Source: Lentisphaerota bacterium (GTDB lineage: Bacteria > Verrucomicrobiota > Kiritimatiellia > UBA8416 > JAFGIZ01). Taken from it: a stretch of DNA of 17,137 nt. Position 1 is the first letter of the stretch. Each line of letters opens with the position of its first letter. Below, in pieces: positions 7,729-14,172 of this stretch. The translations under genes were made by a program, and so were the position numbers. The notes under the pieces are model-generated. The model had not been told where the DNA came from, did no database searches, and worked only from the letters and a program-made list of their open reading frames with translations. Where the stretch lies: contig JAFGIZ010000290.1 in the NCBI GenBank assembly GCA_016929365.1, positions 1-17,137 of the forward strand. Direction: 5' to 3'.

Positions 7729-10223
7729 ACGCTCCTTTGTTTGCGTAGCCGCGGAAAGCGTATCCATAGAGTCGTGCCCTTGCCCCACTCGCTCTCCACG
7801 TCGATCAATCCCCTTTGCTCCTCGATAATGCCGTGTGCCACAGACAGGCCCAATCCGGTCCCGTGCGTCTTCGTGGTAAAAAACGGATCGAAAATGTGGG
7901 ATACATCGTCCGCCTTGATCCCCATGCCCGTATCCCGGATGCCGATTACGACGTACGCCCGGCCCCGTACCGCCCGCCACCATAAGGGGCCCGAGCCGCC
8001 GCTCGACACCTCGGTCGACACCGTCAACAGTCCCCCCTCCTCCATGGCCTCCTGCGCGTTCAGGAAAAAGTTCACGAACGCCTGGCTCAGGAGATCCCCG
8101 TCGCCGTGCACCGTATCGTCCTTGTCCGTAAAGCGACGTTCAACATGGATGTTCTTGCGCCGCAGCTGTTGCTCCACCAGGCGCAGCGACTTGTCGAGCA
8201 CATCCTGCACCCGGATCTCCGTAATCACGGGCTTCGACGGCCGGGCAAACGTCAGCAACTGGCTGACGATCCCGTCGATACGCTTGACTTCCTCCCCGAC
8301 CAGGGACTGGAAACTCTTCCGGAACTCGGGATCCTCGTACCGCTCCGGCAGCAATTGTGTGAAGGTCTTGATCGTGACCAGCGGATTCTTGATTTCGTGC
8401 GCCATCCCGGCGGACAGGGTCCCCATGCTGGCCAGCCGGTCCGAGCGCCGGATCTGCTCCTGCAGTCTGTGCATTTCCGTCACGTCGTGCACAACCAGCA
8501 GTGCCCCCAGGGTCTCCCCCCGGTAACTGTGCAACAGCGAACTCGTCGCCCGCAGGTAACGCGAATCCCCGTCGATTGTAATGTCAACTTCCAGGTCCCG
8601 CTCGCCCTTGCCGCGCTGCAGCGTGGCCCGCAGTATCGACGCCAGTTCGCCCGGCAGCGTCTCCGCTTCCCGGCCCAGGACGGCTTCCGGCGTCTTGGCC
8701 ACAATGCGCTGCGCCTCCCGGTTGAAAAACGCCACACGGCCGTCGGCATCGATCGCCATCACCCCGCTGCCGATATTGTCCAGCAGGATGTCGTTATAGA
8801 CCTTGCTGTCCTGCACCGCCGTGTACAGTTTGGCGTTTTCCAGCGCCACCCCGAGCTGGTTGCACAACAAACCGAGCGAATCCTGCTCCAGCATACTGTA
8901 GATACGGCCGGACAGGCGGCGGCCCATGAGCAGAACCCCTTCCACCTTTCCTTCCGCGCGTATCGGCGCCGCAACGGCCGCTCCGCTGTGTTCCAGACGC
9001 CGGATCGCTTCGCGGCGCAACGGGTCCGGCCGCATGCGGCGCAAGCCGTCCAGGGTGACCGGTCCGTCGCTGTAACGCAAAAGCCGCACAACGGGATCCG
9101 TTCCCGCCACCTGCAGGGGATTGACGTCTTCTTCCGGATTGGGATACGCCTGCGTATAGGTTCCTTGCTCTTCCATCAGGATCATGACGTGGTCGCATCC
9201 CAGCGCTTTCGTCACAATATCGGCAAAGCGCGTCAGCAGGTCGTGCGTCGTTCCGATGGACATCAACACTTCCTGCGCGCCCCGCAGGGCCGACGGCGCA
9301 TCGAGCGTCTTGACGTTGATAAAGAGGCGGTTGGCCACGCGCTGCATGCGGCCGTGCGCCGGGACGACCGACAGGACCACGGCCACCGTCGCCACAAAAT
9401 GCGCGACGATCCCGGCATGCGCCGTAAACGGGCTTAATACGCGCTCCACAAGCACGTCCAGCATCGCGTAAAGCAGCATCAGGTAAGCCGCCAGCAGGAT
9501 ATAGGCCGACGTACGCCGCAGCACCTCGTTCACGCTCATGATCCGCCGCGTCACCATCCCGTAAGCGATAATCCCGGAAACCTGGATCGACGCCAGCGGC
9601 ATGAACTGCGTCAAATCCTGGTTGCCCGTGATCAGCGGCAGCGCCTGCCCCAGGCCCACTCCCGTGATGGCGCCCGAAACAATGGCCAGCACACAGAACT
9701 CCAGCTCCGCACGCTCAATGCCCGTCGCCCGCTTCAATTCGCGCCCGTAGCGCCATCCCAGGAGGACGAGGGCGAAGATCCAGGACAAGACGTACAACTT
9801 CTGGCCGTGCCCGTATTCCGGACGCGGAAAACCGGTTTCCGGACTTACCGTCACATCGTGCAGGAAAAACGGCATCTGCGACAGCATGCCGACCAACAGG
9901 ACCAGAGCCAGCCACGGCAAGATCTCCTTGAAAAGAACGCCGCCGCGCGCTTCGGCATGCACAATCGCCAGCCGCATCATGTCGAACACCATCAGCACCA
10001 TGAACACGGATACGCTCGCCTGCCGGATCCAGAACATCTGCATCTGCTTGTCGTGCACCGCCGATCCGCACAGGAGCGTCGTCAGCCAGAACGCCTGGCA
10101 GGCACAGGCAATGAAGAAGAAGCGGTTAATGCGGCGGCGCGGATTGACCAGCAACACCACCACACCCAGGGCCAGGTTAACCGCCATGGCCGCCAGCGCC
10201 GTGCTCTCGAAGATATTGAACAC
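7725..10223 (-). CDS. Multi-pass membrane sensor histidine kinase (9 TM-GAF-PAS-HisKA-HATPase)
   Basis: 832 residues from GTG at 10221-10223, with AAAGGGG at 10231-10237 and a 7-nt spacer. The N-terminal 290 residues hold about nine hydrophobic segments (roughly 8-28, 34-52, 66-86, 101-121, 142-158, 174-196, 207-225, 239-263 and 270-289), an integral-membrane sensor that could read a lipophilic or membrane signal. A GAF domain (about 318-470) and a PAS domain (about 476-580) follow. The kinase core has H609 in GMAHEIKNP, N722 in the N-box, G1 DTGMGI at 764-769, F-box FDPFFTTK at 778-785 and a GTGLGLSVAHG block at 788-798. The layout recalls 7TM-type and PrsK-like kinases paired with NtrC-family regulators, but family membership cannot be fixed by eye. 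It starts 2 bp after the ketoacyl synthase stop. The likely partner is the NtrC-type regulator two genes downstream. Confidence 0.93.
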   Translation of the reverse strand: MFNIFESTALAAMAVNLALGVVVLLVNPRRRINRFFFIACACQAFWLTTLLCGSAVHDKQMQMFWIRQASVSVFMVLMVFDMMRLAIVHAEARGGVLFKEILPWLALVLLVGMLSQMPFFLHDVTVSPETGFPRPEYGHGQKLYVLSWIFALVLLGWRYGRELKRATGIERAELEFCVLAIVSGAITGVGLGQALPLITGNQDLTQFMPLASIQVSGIIAYGMVTRRIMSVNEVLRRTSAYILLAAYLMLLYAMLDVLVERVLSPFTAHAGIVAHFVATVAVVLSVVPAHGRMQRVANRLFINVKTLDAPSALRGAQEVLMSIGTTHDLLTRFADIVTKALGCDHVMILMEEQGTYTQAYPNPEEDVNPLQVAGTDPVVRLLRYSDGPVTLDGLRRMRPDPLRREAIRRLEHSGAAVAAPIRAEGKVEGVLLMGRRLSGRIYSMLEQDSLGLLCNQLGVALENAKLYTAVQDSKVYNDILLDNIGSGVMAIDADGRVAFFNREAQRIVAKTPEAVLGREAETLPGELASILRATLQRGKGERDLEVDITIDGDSRYLRATSSLLHSYRGETLGALLVVHDVTEMHRLQEQIRRSDRLASMGTLSAGMAHEIKNPLVTIKTFTQLLPERYEDPEFRKSFQSLVGEEVKRIDGIVSQLLTFARPSKPVITEIRVQDVLDKSLRLVEQQLRRKNIHVERRFTDKDDTVHGDGDLLSQAFVNFFLNAQEAMEEGGLLTVSTEVSSGGSGPLWWRAVRGRAYVVIGIRDTGMGIKADDVSHIFDPFFTTKTHGTGLGLSVAHGIIEEQRGLIDVESEWGKGTTLWIRFPRLRKQRSV
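7732..7738 (-). promoter_or_regulatory. Shine-Dalgarno of the soluble kinase gene, inside the upstream gene
   Basis: Minus-strand AAAGGAG sits just before the ATGA stop/start overlap at 7725-7728. It decides the start at 7728 against long in-frame extensions and implies translational coupling. Confidence 0.65.
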
Positions 10224-10225
10224 CG

Positions 10226-11452
10226 CTATACCCCTTTGCCGTTTCCGGAACGCCGCAGCAACAGCGACGTATTGCCCCGGCCGAACCCGTGCGTGTTGAT
10301 CATCACCGTATTCAGCCTGGCGCGACGGGCTCCGGCCGCCGCGTAATCCAGATCGCACGCCGGGTCCGGATGTTCCAGGTTCGCGGTCGGGATGACCGTA
10401 TCGTGGCGCAGCGTCAGCGCCGCGGCAATGAGCTGCAGGATGCCCCCGGCCCCCATCGGGTTGCCCGTCACGCCTTTTATGGACGTCACCGGAATCCGGT
10501 AGGCCCGCGCTCCCAGAACGCGCTTGATGAAGACCGTTTCCAAGCCGTCCATGTACTCGTCCCCCGGCCCATGTGCGCTCACGTTGTCCACCTGCTCCGC
10601 CGGACACGCCGCGTTGGCCAGGGCCAGCCGCATGCTCCATTCCAGCCCGGTGGCCTCCTGCATGGTCACCGGATCGGCGCATGACCCGTATCCCAGAACC
10701 TCGCCGTACGGCCGCGCCCCGCGCGCCAGGGCCCGTTCGTGGTTCTCGACCACAACAACCCCTGCCGCCTCCGAGATCACGCCCCCGTCCCGGTCGCGGT
10801 CAAACGGCCGGCTTGCCCGCTCCGGTTCGTCGTTGCGCGTCGACAGTTTCCTGGACTTCGAGAAACACTCGAACACATACCGCGCGACCGCGCTGTCCGA
10901 AGCCCCCGCAATCACCAGGTCCTCACGCCCCGCACACACCTCACCCGCGGCAAAACAGACGGCGTCCAGTCCCGACGCGCACCCGTCCGAAATCGTTACG
11001 AGCCGGGCGTCAAACCCCAGCGTGAACGAGACGGCGCTCGTTACCGCGTGCGGCACCGCAGAGACCGCCGTCCAAGGCCTGGGATGCTGCGCGATGAGAT
11101 CCATTGCCGACGTGCTGACCCCGATAACCACGGGCACTCTGACGAACTGGCGCAGATCCGATACCGTCAACCCCGCATCCTCCAGGGCCATACATGTCGC
11201 GCCCACCGCAAACTGCGAAGCCCGCGACATCCGCTTGCCCGCTTTCGTCCGCGGGTCCAGATAGGCGTCCGGGTCAAAATCATTTACCTCACCCGCAATC
11301 CGGCACGGCATGTCCGACGCGTCAAACAACGTCACCGGTCCGATGCCGCTGCGACCCGCCACCAGCGACTTCCAGAACGCACGGACCCCCGTGCCGTTGG
11401 GAGCCACCACCCCCAACCCCGTGATCACAGCCCTGCGACGTCCCACCTGCAT
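10226..11452 (-). CDS. Beta-ketoacyl synthase (FabF-like fold) with Cys-His-Asn site
   Basis: 408 residues if the ATG at 11452 is used; the fold begins directly with RRAVITGLGVVAPNG, and a weak GTGGGG lies 6 nt upstream. An ATG at 11485 would add 11 residues, and the frame stays open to 11584. Length and blocks match KAS I/II: nucleophile C158 in SDGCASG, first catalytic His H294 in SAHGPG, active-site Lys K326 in SIKGVTGN, and a late NTHGFGRGN block at 386-394 replacing the usual NSFGFGGTN. The second catalytic His, expected at K+5, is Asn (N331). Family members condense acyl groups with malonyl-ACP. Cys-His-Asn is the FabH/thiolase set, so activity is plausible but specificity is unclear. 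No ACP, ketoreductase or malonyltransferase gene is nearby, so it is unlikely to be the housekeeping synthase. It is the first gene of the kinase/c-di-GMP operon and may make or modify a lipid the system senses (inference). Confidence 0.88.
   Translation of the reverse strand: MQVGRRRAVITGLGVVAPNGTGVRAFWKSLVAGRSGIGPVTLFDASDMPCRIAGEVNDFDPDAYLDPRTKAGKRMSRASQFAVGATCMALEDAGLTVSDLRQFVRVPVVIGVSTSAMDLIAQHPRPWTAVSAVPHAVTSAVSFTLGFDARLVTISDGCASGLDAVCFAAGEVCAGREDLVIAGASDSAVARYVFECFSKSRKLSTRNDEPERASRPFDRDRDGGVISEAAGVVVVENHERALARGARPYGEVLGYGSCADPVTMQEATGLEWSMRLALANAACPAEQVDNVSAHGPGDEYMDGLETVFIKRVLGARAYRIPVTSIKGVTGNPMGAGGILQLIAAALTLRHDTVIPTANLEHPDPACDLDYAAAGARRARLNTVMINTHGFGRGNTSLLLRRSGNGKGV
10231..10237 (-). 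promoter_or_regulatory. Shine-Dalgarno deciding the GTG start of the membrane kinase
   Basis: Minus-strand AAAGGGG lies in the last codons of the ketoacyl synthase gene, 7 nt from GTG 10223. The open frame runs on upstream to 10682, but that part lies inside the synthase gene and has no kinase-like content. Confidence 0.6.
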
Positions 11453-11471
11453 CTCAAGCCCCACGTTCACT

Positions 11472-11501
11472 ATTGTGCATGCCATATACGCGGCGCACAA
11501 T
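11472..11501. promoter_or_regulatory. Candidate enhancer (upstream activator) palindrome
   Basis: ATTGTGC at 11472-11478 is mirrored by GCACAAT at 11495-11501, a perfect 7-bp inverted repeat with a 16-bp spacer. It lies about 97-126 bp upstream of the start site predicted from the sigma54 promoter, the usual distance for an NtrC-type enhancer. It could equally be an operator for the minus-strand operon. Binding is inferred only from symmetry and position. Confidence 0.3.
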
Positions 11502-11571
11502 TTTGAACGTCTTGTCACACAATATGTCGTGGCTGTCAATAACAAATCTACACTATATGCCGATTTTTTTC

Positions 11572-11587
11572 TGGCACGTGGCATGCT
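11572..11587 (+). promoter_or_regulatory. Sigma54 (-24/-12) promoter of the FadL-like gene
   Basis: TGGCACGTGGCATGCT matches the sigma54 consensus TGGCAC-R-N4-TTGCW at all fixed positions except the first T of TTGC. GG (11573-11574) and GC (11585-11586) are separated by exactly 10 bp, as required. A run of seven T (11564-11570) lies just upstream of the -24 box, as is often seen. The predicted start is near 11598, giving a leader of about 40 nt before the ATG at 11640. The NtrC-type activator in the divergent operon is the natural candidate regulator. Confidence 0.65.
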
Positions 11588-11599
11588 TACTCAGGGCAT

Positions 11600-11616
11600 G
11601 CGCACGATTTGTGCGC
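11600..11616 (+). repeat. Hairpin at the predicted 5' end of the FadL-like mRNA
   Basis: GCGCAC (11600-11605) and GTGCGC (11611-11616) are perfect inverted repeats around a 5-nt loop. The stem would start within a few nt of the predicted sigma54 start and end before the ribosome site. It could protect the 5' end or bind a regulator. The arm and loop sequence TTGTGCGCC also mirrors GGCGCACAA near 11492-11500. Confidence 0.35.
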
Positions 11617-11639
11617 CAACACAAGAGGAGGATTCGCAG

Positions 11640-12917
11640 ATGAAACATGCCCCGTACACTATCGTCATCCTGCTGGTTACGCTCACGGCCGTCGCCTGGG
11701 CGGACGGTTTCCGTAACCCGCCGGAAGGAGCCGCCGTTCTAGGACGCGCCGGAATGCGCCTGACGGAGATCAACGACGCGTCGGCCGTCGTGCATAACCC
11801 GGCTGGCCTCATGGACCTCGATAAGGCCGAGGTTATGACGGCCGCCACGATTGCCTATTCCGACGTGACGTTTACCGACGCCCTTACCGGAAACGCAACC
11901 GAATCCGAGGACCCGTGGCGCATTCTGCCCGCGCTCTTCGGGGCGTGGCCCGTCCACAACGGCCGCACGGTCGTGGGCTTGGGGATCCATTTCCCCTACG
12001 GCCAGTTCACACGCTGGGATAAGGACAGTCTTCTCAAAGGGCGGGCCCCGTATGACGCTCAGATGACCACGCTGGACATCACGCCTGCCGTCGCCACCCG
12101 TGTCGGTGACGACCTCATGGTCGGCGCCGGCATCGACCTGATCTGGTCGGAAATCAAATTCAAACAGGTGTTCCCGTTTTCCGTGATGTTCGCGGATCCC
12201 GCCGCGCCCGACGGCACCCTCAAGGCCTGCGGCGACGGATACGCCGTCGGCGCCCACGCCGGGCTGACCTGGAATCTGTCGGAATGCCAGCGTATCGCCG
12301 TCATCTACCGCTCGCCGTTCTCCGTGGACTACGACGGCGATTTCGATATTGTCGGCGGCGTCCCCCCGGCCATGCTGCCCCCGCCCGTGTCGGCGTCCAG
12401 CGATTTCGACTCTGAAATCGATTTTCCCTCGGTGGTCGCCGCCGGATACGGCATCCGGCCAACCGACCGCCTCCGGTTGGAAGCAAACGTCGAATGGGTC
12501 GAGCATTCGCGGAACGAATCCATGGTTACCGATGTCGGCGGAAACAACATCCTGGTTAACCCGCCTACCGTTCCGGATCCGCTTGCCCCGTCCGTCGCCC
12601 CCCAGGACTGGGATGATACGTGGACCTTCGGGCTGGGCCTCGATTGGCAATGCTCTGCCGCCTGGTCCGTCCAGGCCGGCTGGACCTACCTGCCGACCCC
12701 GGTGCCCGAGTCCACGCTGTCCCCGACCCTTTCGGAAGAGGATAAGCACATCTTCGGCATCGGCTGCAGCTACCGCCGGGGTGCACACCGCTTCGAAGCG
12801 GCCTATGCCTACAACCTCGCCGATGATCGTACCGTTGACGACCCGCTCAACCCCGTCAACGGCACCTACGAATACGAGTCGCACCTTTTCGGGGCTTCGT
12901 ATGCCTGTACGTTCTGA
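11640..12917 (+). CDS. FadL/OmpP1-like outer-membrane hydrophobic-compound porin
   Basis: 425 residues from the ATG at 11640, with AAGAGGAGG and an 8-nt spacer. A signal peptide is clear: MKH, a hydrophobic core (about 7-18) and an AWA cleavage site giving a mature start near D22. The mature protein fits the FadL/OmpP1/TodX family: an N-terminal NPAG block (53-56) in the hatch-like region, alternating amphipathic strands rich in Gly and aromatics, a WDDTWTFGLGLDW-type strand and a final strand ending in Phe, the usual BAM recognition end. FadL proteins let long-chain fatty acids and other hydrophobic molecules cross the outer membrane by lateral diffusion. Ligand specificity cannot be read here. 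It is transcribed from the sigma54 promoter, divergently from the ketoacyl synthase operon, so uptake or release of a lipid linked to that operon is an attractive idea. In-frame codons upstream of 11640 lie in the promoter region and are not coding. Confidence 0.85.
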   Translation: MKHAPYTIVILLVTLTAVAWADGFRNPPEGAAVLGRAGMRLTEINDASAVVHNPAGLMDLDKAEVMTAATIAYSDVTFTDALTGNATESEDPWRILPALFGAWPVHNGRTVVGLGIHFPYGQFTRWDKDSLLKGRAPYDAQMTTLDITPAVATRVGDDLMVGAGIDLIWSEIKFKQVFPFSVMFADPAAPDGTLKACGDGYAVGAHAGLTWNLSECQRIAVIYRSPFSVDYDGDFDIVGGVPPAMLPPPVSASSDFDSEIDFPSVVAAGYGIRPTDRLRLEANVEWVEHSRNESMVTDVGGNNILVNPPTVPDPLAPSVAPQDWDDTWTFGLGLDWQCSAAWSVQAGWTYLPTPVPESTLSPTLSEEDKHIFGIGCSYRRGAHRFEAAYAYNLADDRTVDDPLNPVNGTYEYESHLFGASYACTF

Positions 12918-12939
12918 ATGCTGACAACGTGCGCGCGGC

Positions 12940-12966
12940 CGGGGCGGGGATGATGTCCCCGTCCCG
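12940..12966 (+). repeat. Very strong intergenic hairpin
   Basis: CGGGGCGGGGA (12940-12950) pairs with TCCCCGTCCCG (12956-12966) over 11 bp, with one G-U wobble and a 5-nt TGATG loop. It lies between the FadL-like stop and the ribosome site of the receiver-kinase gene. There is no T tract after it, so it is more likely a 3'-end stabiliser, partial terminator or expression splitter inside an operon than a complete intrinsic terminator. Confidence 0.6.
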
Positions 12967-12978
12967 ACGGCGTGCCGC

Positions 12979-12985
12979 AAGGAGG
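12979..12985 (+). promoter_or_regulatory. Shine-Dalgarno deciding a GTG start
   Basis: AAGGAGG ends 6 nt before GTG 12992. The alternative ATG at 13001 would be 15 nt away, and the ATG at 12929 has no such site and falls before the hairpin. Confidence 0.65.
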
Positions 12986-12991
12986 ATTCCG

Positions 12992-14161
12992 GTGATTGCC
13001 ATGACGGATAACGGCAAGGTTCTGGTTATCGACGACGAACGGGGCCCGCGCGAGAGTTTTCGCTTCCTGCTCAAGGGAGAGTACGAAGTCATCTGCGCGG
13101 ACGGCGTCGACAAGGGCATGGATCTCCTGCGTTCCGAAAAACCCGACCTGGTGATTCTAGACATCCGTATGCCGGGCAAAAGCGGACTGCAGGGACTCCG
13201 CGAGATCCGCAACATCGACTCGCAGGTTTCCGTCGTGATGCTGACCGGCTTCGGCGCCCTGGAAACGGCCCAGGAAGCCCTGCGCCTGGGAGCGACAGAC
13301 TACCTTAACAAACCCTTCGACACCGGCGAAATGAAGGATATCGTCCGGCGTTACACGAACCGCACCCGCGTCGAGCGCCGCCGCGCCTCCATGATCAACG
13401 AACTGCGCGACGTCAACCAGCGCCTCACCCGGGACCTGGCCGCTACGGAAACAATCCGCAAAAACAACCAGACGTCGGCGGAGTTTGCCCACGATCTGCG
13501 CAACCCGCTGACCATCGTGGGGGGCTATGTCGATCTGCTGACCCGCAAGCTTGAAGAATCCCGCGATGCACGGGGCGAAAACCAGCAGGAAGCACTCGAA
13601 TACCTCGATGTCATTGACAGGAACATCAAACGGTGCTGCGCGCTTTCCCGCCTCTGGCGCGATTGCCGCACCGGTGCCGTGCCGGCCCCCGCCCCCACCC
13701 GTGTCTCAGGCATTCTGGACGAACTGCGCCAGAGCCTGGAACCCCTGGCTGCCACGCAGGGGGTCACAATGACGGTTCGCGACGACGCCGCGGACGCGGT
13801 CGTCAACGCCGTGCCGCCGCAGCTGGTTCGCGCGCTGCACAACATCGCGGCTAATGCGATTCAGGCCGTCGAACCCGATAGGGGCAAAGTGCGGATAAGC
13901 TGCCGGGTGGCGGAATCCGCCGTTACGTTTACCATTGAAGACAACGGCAGCGGGATATCCCCCGACGTGCAGGAGCGAATTTTCGAGCCTTACTTCACGA
14001 CAAAACCGGAGGATGAAGGCTCCGGACTCGGCCTGGTTATTGCCCGCAAGGTCATCGAGGAACATCGGGGCCGACTTGCCCTGGAAAGCACGCCGGGCAT
14101 CGGCACCGTCTTCACGGTCTCCCTGCCCGCCGTCGATCAGCCCGTTCCCGTGCCGCCCTGA
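12992..14161 (+). CDS. Receiver-histidine kinase protein (REC-HisKA-HATPase)
   Basis: 389 residues from GTG 12992. The N-terminal receiver (about 8-125) is complete: D14/D15, phosphoacceptor D57, T85 and K107. A helical linker (about 125-160) leads to a HisKA domain with H167 in FAHDLRNPL and a HATPase domain with N288, G1 DNGSGI at 317-322 and SGLGLVIARK at 344-353. No membrane segment is present, so it is cytoplasmic and its kinase is probably governed by phosphorylation of its own receiver, as a middle step of a phosphorelay. The receiver opening DDERGPRESFR is very like DDERGSRESLR in the NtrC-type regulator of the divergent operon. It lies 74 bp behind the FadL-like gene and may be read from the same sigma54 promoter. 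It converges with the second radical SAM gene, 11 bp away. Confidence 0.92.
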   Translation: MIAMTDNGKVLVIDDERGPRESFRFLLKGEYEVICADGVDKGMDLLRSEKPDLVILDIRMPGKSGLQGLREIRNIDSQVSVVMLTGFGALETAQEALRLGATDYLNKPFDTGEMKDIVRRYTNRTRVERRRASMINELRDVNQRLTRDLAATETIRKNNQTSAEFAHDLRNPLTIVGGYVDLLTRKLEESRDARGENQQEALEYLDVIDRNIKRCCALSRLWRDCRTGAVPAPAPTRVSGILDELRQSLEPLAATQGVTMTVRDDAADAVVNAVPPQLVRALHNIAANAIQAVEPDRGKVRISCRVAESAVTFTIEDNGSGISPDVQERIFEPYFTTKPEDEGSGLGLVIARKVIEEHRGRLALESTPGIGTVFTVSLPAVDQPVPVPP

Positions 14162-14172
14162 ACCGCAACGCT

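Larger units (their letters stand above)
11453..11639. promoter_or_regulatory. Divergent regulatory region between the synthase operon and the FadL-like gene
   Basis: 187 bp, clearly richer in A+T than the flanking genes, holding the start signals for both strands. Plus strand: a sigma54 promoter at 11572-11587 and a strong ribosome site (AAGAGGAGG at 11623-11631). Minus strand: a possible -10 TATAGT (plus-strand 11552-11557) and a TTGACA (plus-strand 11534-11539), but neither pairs with a good partner element at normal spacing, so the operon promoter is unresolved. An inverted repeat (11472-11501) and repeated TGTCA/TGTCG motifs (11513, 11525 and 11534) may be protein-binding sites. Confidence 0.6.

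Noticed and set aside
7729..7983. Upstream extension of the soluble kinase to an ATG at 7983 (85 more residues)
   Set aside because: It lies wholly inside the C-terminal kinase coding region of the upstream gene, reads as low-conservation Arg/Gly-rich sequence, and the ATGA overlap with AAAGGAG marks the true start.
10224..10682. Upstream extension of the membrane kinase to 10682 (153 more residues)
   Set aside because: Overlaps the conserved end of the ketoacyl synthase in another frame; the GTG at 10223 has a good ribosome site just before the first membrane helix.
11511..11539. Minus-strand TTGACA as -35 box for the five-gene operon
   Set aside because: At 16-18 bp spacing the -10 position reads TGACAA, GACAAG or ACAAGA, a poor match. 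The box may be chance in A+T-rich DNA.
11310..11639. Upstream extension of the FadL-like protein (110 more residues)
   Set aside because: It would run through the divergent promoter region and into the synthase gene, and would bury a clear signal peptide inside the protein.
14162..14172. Terminator between the convergent receiver-kinase and radical SAM genes
   Set aside because: The gap is only 11 bp; nearby CCGC/GCGG pairs give at most a 4-bp stem and there is no T tract.
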